A stretch of 64,000 bases of DNA from Echinococcus granulosus (Eukaryota > Platyhelminthes > Cestoda > Cyclophyllidea > Taeniidae). The notes under the pieces are model-generated. The model did no database searches and had not been told where the DNA came from. It saw only the letters and a program-made list of their open reading frames with translations. The stretch is taken from the NCBI RefSeq assembly GCF_000524195.1, contig NW_020170393.1, forward strand, positions 896,605 through 960,604. Reading direction: 5' to 3'. Positions 13,511 through 23,300 of this stretch are shown piece after piece (the first letter of the stretch is position 1; each line of letters starts with the position of its first letter). A program made the position numbers and the translations under genes.

Positions 13511-14163
13511 CATTCAATATATACATGATTTCTATGCAATCCACCATTTTCCCCCACATTATTTAGTGGATGTCTTGCCAAAATTTGCACTGTTTTCGAG
13601 AAGTTGCTGAATTTTTTTTGCAGATTTGCCAAATTTTTGGTACTTATAAATCACTCACTCTGAAATTTAATGTTATTCATTTTTAGACCCTTTTTCCTCA
13701 GTAGTCTGCAGAAAATGAGGCGAAATTACGTTCACATGAGGCCACTGTCACCTCACTTCCTTATTATGCCACTGTGAGTGTAACCTCTCAAACTACGCAC
13801 CTGACGCCCCCAATCACCGTGGGAACGGTGCCACCTCGAGGCAGCATAAGTGCACACAACGGTGCCTCCTCAGCATTGCTTTCACCATCAATCATCCGAC
13901 TGAAATCCCACCAATCCGATACCCAACAAGTAGCTAACGACACCCACTACCCCAAGAGTGTGTCAGACACCAAACGATGTGAAATCAAAAATAAGTTGCA
14001 TTTAATGAGTCGTTTATGTTTTCATAGGAGTAACAGCTTATGTACAAAAAATAGATGTCATAAAGCCAGAATAATTTGGTTTTTCCATGGATTGTCCGCA
14101 GGAATACGCATAAATTTACATAAGCCCTAAATGTACAATCCGTACTCCGGACGGGCAATGAAG

Positions 14164-15951
14164 CTACAGTGTCTCCAGCTTGATGCCTGCACTGACAGGA
14201 ATGATTGGAGGTGAGGCATTGGGGTCGGGAAGCTCCTCCGGCTGGGGCTGTGAGGGGTCCTGCTGTTGCTGCTCTTGGTACGCTACCATCAACTGTTGTC
14301 GCCAGCGCGTCTCAAATTCAGATAACTGACTACAGAAGACCTCCAGTTTGTCTTGAGGCGCCGCCAGCGCCACCTCTCTCAACCTTGCCAGCTGATCTGA
14401 TATGATGTCGGTCTTCTGCATTGTTGCGACCGCCGCTTGCGCAACTGCGGCATCGGCAAGAACTTGCTTCTTCGATCTCCGTCTTCGTTTGAAAGCCTTA
14501 TCATCGTCGCCGACATTAATACCCGAGAGGAGCCAAGTTTGTGGCTGGTATTCATCTGAAGCCTCTTGAGAGGCTGGGTGGTTGTGCCGCATCTCGTAAG
14601 TTACAATCTCCACATAACCCTTGATGGTGGATATTCGCATGGTTGACTTGCAACCGACCTTACCACGGAAACTATAAGGGCGTGATTAGCTTAAGTACAG
14701 CGGGACAAACCAAAACCCAGCTCTCCTTTGTGTTGATCTGCGTCGACTATTGTCTCTCGTGTAGCCAAAATGAACGCAATCGAAAATGACGAATTTATAA
14801 ACCAGGTGCTCTTTATCCTTCGCCTCCGCTGGCCACATGTTCGACATGCGTTTACTGTATAAGCACCCTGTTTCCTACAATTGCCTCTAATTAGATAAAG
14901 CAAGCAGAATCATTACCCGTTGAAACTCTTCCAGCCTAACTAAGAAATCTTGATAGGTGGGAAACCGACCAGAAGAAAATATTTCAACAAATTGGGTGGT
15001 CACATCGTAGACAACGTTATAATCTAGAAGTAGTCAATGAGCAGTACTTTAAAAGCCTACGTGAATCATCATTGGCAGATAAATGCGTTGTTTGAGGATA
15101 CTGAATGGCTTCTTCTATTGGAACAGGGTGGTTGTGTTTCATAAAGTACTTTCCAATTGTAACACGACCTTTGTATGTGGATACATGAATGCAGCAGCGA
15201 CATCCAATTTTGCAACTTATCCTACAAAATATCTCAATTTAATAAGTAGTAACCTCAAATTGGTGTGTGTTTGTTTCTTTGAATCTTGCCGATGGCCGTA
15301 GTGAACACATTCCATTTTGACGGCCTTATATACAAGATGCTGCTTATCGATGGCTTCTGGGGGATATCGGTCAGCATTTCTTTTAACAAAAATACACCCC
15401 GTGGCCTACGAAACCATAATTACAGTAATACTGCTTACATCTTGGAACTCATGTAACTTCCCGAGAAACTCATCAAAAGTGTTGAAGGATTTAACGGGGA
15501 ACAACTCTTCAAATTGGCCGGTAAGATCACACCTAACGTCGTAGCCATCGTCGTCTAAAAGTCAAACAAGACGTATTCAAGCAATACCATCGACACCGTG
15601 TTGTTTGAAGGCAGGATTATACACGACAGCATGATTATGCACCATGTAGAACTGGGTAATACGCAAAGTCTGTCCCTTTGAAGCGACATTGAAGAACGCT
15701 TCGCACTCAGTGGAAAACGAACAAATACATTTGAAAAAAGCATATCGGAATTTATGGGCTTCCCTCATTGGAGCACCAGTCCTATGACGCACTTTCTTCT
15801 TTAAGGCGAATTGGTTCCCAGTAATCTAATCAAGAAGTAACTGGTAACAAAACGCTACCTTTGTAAACCTTTTAATAGCATCCTCAAGGAGATCAAAGGT
15901 AGGAAAGACCGAATTGGCGACTGTTTCCTGAAACTCTTCGTTAAAGTCCAT
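14164..15951 (-). CDS. Protein with three tandem FAR1/FLYWCH/ZSWIM3-N-like zinc modules and a basic/coiled C-terminus (510 aa)
   Basis: I know no name for this gene. Reconstructed exons (minus): 15859-15951, 15588-15825, 15439-15554, 15254-15405, 15061-15221, 14917-15023, 14717-14874, 14164-14671. They total 1533 nt and stay open throughout; the start is MDFNEEFQETVANS. The seven introns are only 32-45 bp. Three modules follow one another, each with an N-terminal helix segment (F-P-T-F/Y-x-x-F/L), a T-G-C/N start, an aromatic-rich strand with C (KCICSF, ECVHYG, DCVHFG), a later C (GC in modules 2 and 3) and a final HNH. That is the C-C-H-x-H pattern of the WRKY-GCM1 zinc-finger superfamily used by MULE transposases and FAR1/FLYWCH/ZSWIM proteins. 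After module 3 come a likely nuclear localisation signal KRRRRSKKQ (residue 403 on), an Ala/Gln-rich probable coiled coil and a Pro-rich tail. No DDE or SWIM domain is seen. A DNA-binding nuclear protein derived from a transposon is inference. Confidence 0.8.
14570..15023 (-). other. Zinc module 3 (about residues 254-375)
   Basis: Exons 6-8 (first part). The helix segment is FSSGRFPTYQDFLVRLEEFQ; the core starts ETGCLYSKRM, then DKEHLVYKFVIFDCVHFG, then VGCKSTMRISTIKGYVEI and EMRHNHPASQEA. It aligns with module 2 over its whole length (TGC-F/Y-KR, DK-HLVYK, CVH-G, STxKGxV, HNHP). Confidence 0.8.
15061..15554 (-). other. Zinc module 2 (about residues 111-254)
   Basis: Exons 3-5. The helix segment is FEELFPVKSFNTFDEFLGKL; the core starts ATGCIFVKRN, then DKQHLVYKAVKMECVHYG, then GCRCCIHVSTYKGRVTIG and FMKHNHPVPIEEA. 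The exon phases are 1-0, 0-2 and 2-1, the same pattern as module 3. Confidence 0.8.
15588..15951 (-). other. Zinc module 1 (residues 1-110)
   Basis: Exons 1-2. The helix segment is NSVFPTFDLLEDAIKRF; the core starts ITGNQFALKKK, then HKFRYAFFKCICSF and ends YMVHNHAV. Unlike modules 2 and 3, the core is one exon with no internal phase-2 intron, and the second cysteine is in CEAFF instead of GC. It is the most diverged of the three. Confidence 0.75.
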
Positions 15952-17798
15952 GATGGTGGAAGTACGGGCTTGTACAGGGTGCCAATATAGGCTACAGAAG
16001 CAAGGACTTGCGATGATCCTATTGGTTAGGCTAAACTAGGGTCGTGTGCGGAAATTTAGTTCAGATGGTGGTTACATTTACAAAGATCATGTTACTCAGA
16101 AAAGTTTTTGTATCCTTCTTAGAAACGAAAACCGAAAATTTGTCAATGACAAAAAAATTTATTTGCAAAAATCATAAAAGCATGTCTTTAGTAATACTAC
16201 TCAGAAAAGTGTAAATAGACTTTCTGTACACATACGACATTGATGGGTATGTTATAATTATATCCTGAAATGTTTTGAACTGCAAATCTTGATTAGTTTA
16301 ATGCTTACAAAATGTTTGTGGCTTCATAATGCCTTAACGTCCTATTACTCACTTTTGTGAAATGGAACTGTAGCTACTTGTGCCACTCTTGGTTCCGGTT
16401 GCAAAACGCCTAACTTTTAAATTGACAGTATTATTTGGAGCACTGTGCTTACATACCGGGCAACTAGTCTTACATTATAATCAGCATACAACCACGGAGA
16501 CTAAAGACGAAAAGAGACGTAATACATGATCAGAATATACATAGTCGGCAAACAGCAGGGTTTGGGACTACCGTCATGGTTCGGAGCCCAGCTTACCCTG
16601 CGAAGGTACAGTGGTGGAGGCCCAAATTGGTCCTTTGCCAACATCGACAATCAGAGAAACCTGCAAAGTACTACATAGTCCTTCGCCTTTTTGAACATCG
16701 TCTCGGCACTCCTCTTGGTCGACCTTCCGCGTCAGCCCTCACGAAGTAATCGGTGGTTTACGATCACCACTTACAAATCATCCATGTTAGTCATCGAATT
16801 TTCATGCAAATGCAAAAATACTTGACATAAGCGTCACTAAACCCTCATGGCAGTTCTGATGGTTCTGGAGTTTCCTCCTGTATGGGAGCTGGGTTCAGGG
16901 GAGGGGACTGTGGTGTCCATAACGCGTGTCCATAGCTAGCCGTAAGGGCACTTGCCTAAAACCAAAGTCATGTAACAAAGAACATATTGTAAGATAGTTT
17001 CGCGGATGTGGGATTTCGCGTCTATTATTTCTTCCCACTCTCACAGGACAAATGTGCCGATTTTTGTGATTGCCCACTCTAAATGTCCTAAACTGATGCT
17101 TCTGCTAGGGACAATTGAATCTGTACACGCTCTTAAAGGAAAGGATAAAGGGAGACCTATCTTTAGGGATTATTCCTGGTTTTGTTTTTCACAAATGAGC
17201 TTTTAGGAAAGGTGGTGATGTTGAGACTGAATGATCTGAAAAATACATTATCAAACCATCTACGGTACTTATTTCGAAGTACGTATACTGTGTGAATAAC
17301 GGATACCACCTCCACTTTCCCAAACTCTGATAAATGGAATGGCAGCACTGAAATGAGGATGAAAAGGCAAAGGGAGACTGATGCTTGCCAGAATCCAATC
17401 TCCTTGATGCTATCATAGACTTTGTCTTAAATTTACTGGCTCTACTTCTGGGCAAGTGCTCCTACGAATGGTGATTAGCATGTGAGGCGCATTTGTGGAG
17501 CAACGTCCAGACTTGGGCAGTGTGAAGCCAGCGTACCCCCCTTCCCGCACCACAGGTCACAAGTAGGACAAAACTGGTGATAAAATGGGACCGCCGAAAT
17601 GCGACATTGAATTTGGTAATCAAGCGTTTCCGCGCCTACTTGAGAAATTAATACCTGCCTTTGAGGCTTTGAGGCAACCTTTACCTCGCGATGGCTGAGT
17701 CAGAAAGGGTTGGTGTGACGTACAAAAGAGGAAGGGGACGTGTAACGACTGGGTTTTTTGTTGAACTAATCGAAAACTTCAGAGTCCGCAGGTTACAC
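15952..17798. other. Intergenic region upstream of the triple-module gene
   Basis: No gene is recognised. The region contains a truncated TRIM copy (16487-17045). A minus-strand ORF at 17189-17455 has no family resemblance that I see. The first 500 bp above 15951 are AT-rich and would hold the promoter; no defined element is visible. Confidence 0.6.
16487..17045 (-). mobile_element. Truncated TRIM-like element (one LTR plus part of the interior)
   Basis: The reverse-oriented terminal repeat spans 16487-16675 (start TACAACCACGGAGAC, end GCAAAGTACTACA). It is followed by interior words seen in the other copies: CTCCTCTTGGTCGACC, ATGGGAGCTGGGTTCAGG and GTGTCCATAGCTAGCCG. Homology stops near 17045, so the primer-site side and the second repeat are missing. 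Confidence 0.65.
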
Positions 17799-18780
17799 TT
17801 ATGCTCTCCGAACTGACCCTCCGACTGTTTTTACAGCCTTCCAGCCATTCCATATGGCAATAACGAGTCGCTCCCCATACCGCCTTAGAGAATATTTGTC
17901 ACGCAACGTATTCCTAAATGTCTTTGGATGAAATAATTGGTCTAGCATTCCGTGTGACGTTGTGGTGTCTTGAGATCTTCGGATCTTAGCAATCCATGTC
18001 ATCACGGAAGGTTATTCATTTCCTAGGGTACAGATGGGATGGAAGGCGGCAAATACAGCCGCAAGGTCGGAACAAGGAAATGGGAGCAAAAAATCTCGGT
18101 GAGGAATGAGTACGAATAAATTTGCCTTGCCGATCGACATCATTTGCTGGACCTGGTAGCAAAGTGAGAATCATGTTGGCCCAGAAGGCGATCATATTCA
18201 CCTGGTCTGAACTACTCCTGCATCAAACCAGCGCCTAATAATATCCACCGTGGAGAAATCTCCCAGCGAGCTGATTACCACCTTTTGTCCATCGGAGACG
18301 AGTTACTACTTCTTTTCCGAGGGAGGGTTTGTTGGGGATGCACGCCCACCTTTTCTATCGTTATTATTATTATTCGAGTCACACTTTGAGTGTACTCCTT
18401 AATCAGATCCAGTCTAACCAGAGCATAAAATAGCCATTGCATAGCGGTAAACGGATCTGCTAAGCTCGATAGGCGATTGGGATTTTTTTCCCCTATCAAA
18501 ATGAGGCTCGTATTGCTGGGGGACAAAATGTGACTAACGCAGGGCAGTAAATTGATGCAGACCTATTTCACGCTTGTCCTACTCGTTTCCAGCACTTATC
18601 TGACCGCAGAGGCAGTCGCTTTCTGCAACTGGGAGGCTCCGCAAACGTCCAATGATCCTGACCTTACGCCCGCACTGGAATTTCGCCGAGTCGCTGGCAA
18701 TGCTTGTGAGAGCAGACCCCCACGCTTTGTACGACCAATTCAGCCATTTCACCCTCTACTAAGAGGAACGTGATAACAAA
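17799..18780 (-). other. Cluster of unidentified minus-strand ORFs, possibly an unresolved small gene
   Basis: Minus-strand open segments with protein-like composition follow each other: about 18275-18526 (LADPFTAMQWLFYALVRL), about 18190-18290 (ISSLGDFSTVDIIRRWFDAG) and about 18025-18170 (MMSIGKANLFVLIPHRDF). They lie just downstream of EMC4 on the same strand. I could not join them into one splice-consistent frame nor recognise a family. The opposite strand holds a 73-codon ORF (18552-18773) with a signal-peptide-like start that is equally unsupported. Confidence 0.25.
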
Positions 18781-18995
18781 ACAGGTACCAATTCCATGCC
18801 TAACTTTGGCCGTGGGTGAGACTCTGTCACAAAAGGATCCCTTGACAAATGAGAAATTTTCAACCTATAAACAGTTTGTGCATAGCCTTAGGTTTCGTGA
18901 TAAAAAGCTGGTGACTACAGTCCTATTAAGATGCGAGTGCCGTGTTTGAGGTTAGGTACCCATAGTGGTTACCATAATGCTCTCAAAACGCTCCT

Positions 18996-19974
18996 TTACG
19001 AAGGCTTGAAAGAATCACCGTCACACGAAAGATAACGACCAGGATTTATTGTTAGTGGTGCAGGTCGCGAACAATGTAACATTAAAATTATCACCAAATA
19101 AAGCCTCCCACTGACCATTCTGCTCGCTAAAATGAAAAAAAAGGACTCCAATAGGCAAAGTGGTAACAGTAAACTGGGATTTAAGTAGGTGGAAATAGCA
19201 TCACAAAAAGTGGAGAAACTGCTTGCCTGAGATGGCTGAATGAATGACAACCAGTCAGAAGCATATGTTGGGAGAAGACCCATATTGTGGCATTTATATA
19301 TGGCCATTGCAACCATTAAGAGATTCCCCAAAATAAAAACCAGACACTGGATTGGGGCCTGTTCGCCTTCGATCATTTGGAGCGCTAGAATAGGGCAAGG
19401 AAAACTGTTTTAGGGTTTGCTACGTAGAAAGTGGAGAAGCTCAGACAACTTAACCATGGTAAAACCAAAAATATGACAAAGAAAGACCTAGAAGTAATCT
19501 GGATCACCAAATAATATGTTGATATTGAGCAGATTGAAATCTCACAACTTATATTTCCACTATGAATGCTCGAAAACTTTAAAGCAACAAAACACTCTGA
19601 ATACTTGTTTGCATTGAGAAGAGCACTTGCAGGGGCCGCGTGAACATCATATAAACCATAATTATCGGGAAAATTGAAATTGAGTTTCCTGTCATCCACA
19701 TGATAAAGAGGTTCATGGGGATTTGGCGAAGAGGACCCAAAGCAACATCCCAGCTTCGCTTAATCTTCAGCTGCGGATCCTGTTCACGAGTCTCAGAGTG
19801 AGGGAATGTACGGTCGCTGAAACCTATAGGCTGAAGTGACTGATCACACGGTCCATTAGAAGTCAGTCCAATACGACTGCGAGAATTGAAATCAACGTTC
19901 CAGCGTTTTGACACCAATTTGGTCAGTTCGACCGAATCGCTCGCACTTTTGTTCAAAGTTTTGAGACTATCCAT
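18996..19974 (-). CDS. EMC4: ER membrane protein complex subunit 4
   Basis: EMC4 is a membrane subunit of the EMC insertase, which places tail-anchored and multi-pass proteins in the ER membrane. Exon 1 is 19596-19974 (start MDSLKTLNKSASDS). Exon 2 starts at 19384 and carries the family core to at least 19227. Diagnostic stretches are KRSWDVALGPLRQIPMNLF, then MTGNSISIFPIIMVYMM (membrane segment 1), then CLVFILGNLLMVAMAIYKC (membrane segment 2) and MGLLPTYASDWLSFIQPS, all typical of the family. The junction restores the frame (379 nt, then 158 nt). The C-terminus is uncertain. Either exon 2 reads on to a stop at 18996, adding about 77 residues unlike the family, or it is spliced at 19227 with a GC donor (CAG|GCAAGC) to a last exon that I did not find. 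Confidence 0.88.
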
Positions 19975-20387
19975 TTCCTGAAATGTATAGGCATGATTGA
20001 ATCATGATAACGAACCAACAAATGGGGTGAGTAGAGGATGTACCTCGACTCCTGATTGGCTTCTCGGAGAGATTCAACTACAACGAAGAGGATAAGGTTT
20101 ATTAAAACGACAATCAATTGCGAACGAACTAATGGCAAAAAATATGGCACAGCAAAGAAAATTTTTTGTTCCAGTAAATGTATGAGAACAAAAAGGTCGA
20201 TGGAAAAGCATGCTTAGCTAGCCAATGAAAATTGGACAGCGGGGGTAGGCTTTTGTGCCGATTGACCTTTGCTTACATGCTTACGCAAGCTAGTGTAGAT
20301 TATCCCCTTATATACTAACCTAAGGTTTTTAGAATGGGTTCGGTCGATGAGTCATATGGCTTACAATCAAGTGGCTACGTTGGAAGT

Positions 20388-23300
20388 ATGGAATGTGCAC
20401 GTGCCGGTATGGGCACCCACCATTTTTAATGTACTGTAGGTACCGATATTGAGCGTCTTGCATTGAGGATTAGCCTTGCGGATATAGACGAACAATTTGA
20501 AAAAGTAATACAGAAGTCGTTGGTGTTCATCTTACGATATTTGGCTAAGTATGATGACCATCGGAGGAAGGTACAGGTTATTTTCGTACATTTAGTTTTT
20601 CAGCTCTTGGAACTTTTGGGTGATGTCACCCGCCGCCTAAAACGGCGTCCCAGTATACAACTTCCCGTACACGAACTATTCGTCGCCTACAATGATCCAG
20701 AAAATTCAACCTATCTCACCAATTTCTCTCACATGTACATCCGTTTGGGTTATCCTCGTATGCCAGTTACTGAACAGATTTGCCTTCTTCCGGTTTTATT
20801 TGCATCGTTGACGGATAACAAGCCTATAGTCCAACGAGATGTGTAGGATTTTATAGCACTTACCTGCACATTATGTTTATTAGTCTCCTGCACTTGACGC
20901 TTCCCATTATCGGGGGTGTTCCTGCTGACGCGCGTAATAGGTTAGAATTGGAACTCCACGAACTGCCTATGCAACGACGATTCATTAATGAATTTTATTC
21001 ATTGGTTTTACTATTACCTTATACGTAAGTCACTTCATTGTCTTCCTGCTGACGTAATGGATTTCGACTCCTCATTAGTCTCTTTTCTAGTTTCGAGCGT
21101 CACATCCGCTTCGACACCCCTGCAGTCGCTATTCCAGAAGGATTTAATGCTTATGACTACAGTCGAGTCGCTCATGAGCGCTTCTCCGCCATTCACAGTG
21201 CTTCGGATCTCGAAAAGGTTCGTTCATTCGCTTCCTAATCTCTTTAATACTTGATTTTAATTTTGTCATTATACAATATTTCTTTTCGTTCTTTAAGTAC
21301 AAGGTCGCTATTGTGCAGTTTTACAGTCGCGGTTTTTTTCCAACGGATGAAAGTATTGTTCCTCTTCTCTTTGCTGACGCAGATTCACGACACTCAGTTG
21401 TTTCTGCCGCAAACAAGGAAGTTAGGATGCTGAGCGTGTAAGTGTCATTCATTTCCTTATATTAGAAGAAAATCACCCACACGAACAGAGGAATCTTAGT
21501 TGTGATCTACTTGTTGAATTTCAGCCTTGTAGATTGGGAAAACGAGGCTCTCCTCTCTCGGATTTTCGACTGGTACCTTGGGCGACGTCGCGAGTTCGAC
21601 CCAAAGGTAGGTCTGATAGTGAACCTGTCAGTTTTCTAATTCACTCTTCTACCTGATTTTTTTGCCTCCAGGGTCTCTCTGATCCTCGTCAGCCCTTGAG
21701 CGCAGGTGTTCGAATTAAACTTGGACACTTTTTACTTCGGTCCCGAATTACGCTAACGGGTATCCTCGCGCCGGACTTAATAGAAGCCGCGGTGCTCAGT
21801 TTGAAAGGCGTGACAAGTTGCAAGGAACCGATAAAGCCTCTATCGGCCGCTCCTTCACAGCAGCAGCAACAACAACAACAGCAACAGCAGTCGTCACAAC
21901 TTCTTTGCCCAACGCACGGGATGAAGGCGGAGCAGCCCCAACAACAACAGCAGCAGCAATCCTCGGTGGGCTCCACATCCGCATCTGTTCCTGCAGCTCA
22001 GTGCACTCATCGCACGGGACAGAGCGTTCAGCGCCGACTTGCCAATCACGGTCTTGACTTGCTGGCGCATTTGCTTGATAAGTTAGTCACCGACCCTTCC
22101 ACTTTTTAGGCATTTCTTTTACAAGTGTTTAATTCGTCTCCAATATTTGTGTTATCTTGACGTGGACGTTTGGTTTCAGTGCAACCTCTATTCCACCGGA
22201 TGCGTCTGTTCGTGCTCTGGGGAGCCTCATTGAATTTGTTTACGAGGGCACCTCTGACGAAGTTAGTCAAGATTCATTTTTTTTCATTCTGCTACTAATC
22301 GGTGGTTTTTATTACTGCCGTTTCGTAAACTAGGTGCAGTTTGTTTTATCTGACCTCGTGCTTTTAGCTATACAATCTTTGTCCTATTTCTTTTCATAAT
22401 TCAGTCACCACGTTGCTTTTGCTTTAGCTTGTTCCTGCGAGGGCGCGAGGCTTCGAACTACTATCCCGCTTTTTGTCTCGCGAGCCCAACTATCTCCTCA
22501 AGGATCCATCACAACTCCCTCGACTTTTTGACGTTCTCTCAGAGGCAGGCTTTACACTGTTTTATTTGCTCTTATCGTGGTGTCAATGCCCTTCTGAAGC
22601 TACTTTATTATGTAGAATATCACAGGTCTCATAAGAGGTGCATTCCTTGGTCGGGCGCTCTGTAAATTGCTTTGTTCTTTGCATGCTGCCAATAGCTCAT
22701 CCCAAACCGCAATGTCATCTTAAAACCTTCCTATTTTCACTGTTTCACTAAAATTCGTGAGTCACTCGCATTTAACTCTATGCGACTGATTAATTTGTAC
22801 TTCTCTACAGTAGTGTCTCCTTTTGCTTAAGGGAAGTGGACGAATTGTTGAATCGAACATTTCAGTTGCCTCCACATTTCTAAGGCTTTTGTGCCATCCA
22901 CAATTTTACTTATTTGGATTTTATGGTGGTCATTTTCAGTTAATTTTTCTTCTCCCTTTTGGGGGGAACCATTATTTCATGCTTACTTTTTCCTTCTTTT
23001 AATTAGGACATTGCTCCAGACCTAAAAACTGCAGCTGCTCACTGTCTCCGACGCCTTGCCTTTACTTTCCAGGAGGCGCAAAGACAAAATTACCCAGCTC
23101 TAAGAAATCAACTTGCCAAACTTGAGCGCCTTCTCTTCGAGAACATGGAGAGGGTAACGCCTTGTCATTGACAAGATATAACTGTCATAGCAATGCAGGG
23201 ATGCACTTTTTTATCCACTCCCATTTACCCTCTTTTCTTCAAGTCGGACCCTGTTAGTCGTTTGGTAGCCGTTCACTTCGCGGGCATCATCTATCCCCCG

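Larger units (their letters stand above)
10923..14163. other. Intergenic region between the dynein and the triple-module gene
   Basis: These 3.2 kb separate the start of the dynein gene from the 3' end of the next minus-strand gene. They hold a solo terminal repeat (11838-12033) and a full TRIM copy (about 12450-13510). The rest is AT-rich, with short ORFs only (11415-11600 plus and 13774-14130 plus) that I do not recognise. The dynein promoter should lie just above 10922, but I see no distinct core element. Confidence 0.7.

Noticed and set aside
13774..14130. 118-codon plus-strand ORF
   Set aside because: It lies over the 3' flank of the triple-module gene, has Ser/Thr-rich low complexity and no recognisable domain or splice context.
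14205..14405. Pro/Ala-rich plus-strand ORF
   Set aside because: It is antisense to the last exon of the triple-module gene, where the minus frame has the consistent splice model.
18552..18773. 73-codon ORF with a signal-peptide-like start
   Set aside because: The hydrophobic start (YFTLVLLVSSTYL) is suggestive, but there is no conserved cysteine pattern, no recognised family and competing open frames on the other strand.
21689..21984. Cys-rich, Val/Ala-rich and Thr-rich ORFs around the CAG/CAA tract
   Set aside because: They are alternative frames and the antisense of the ECM29 glutamine tracts; the Gln frame is fixed by flanking homology and phase.
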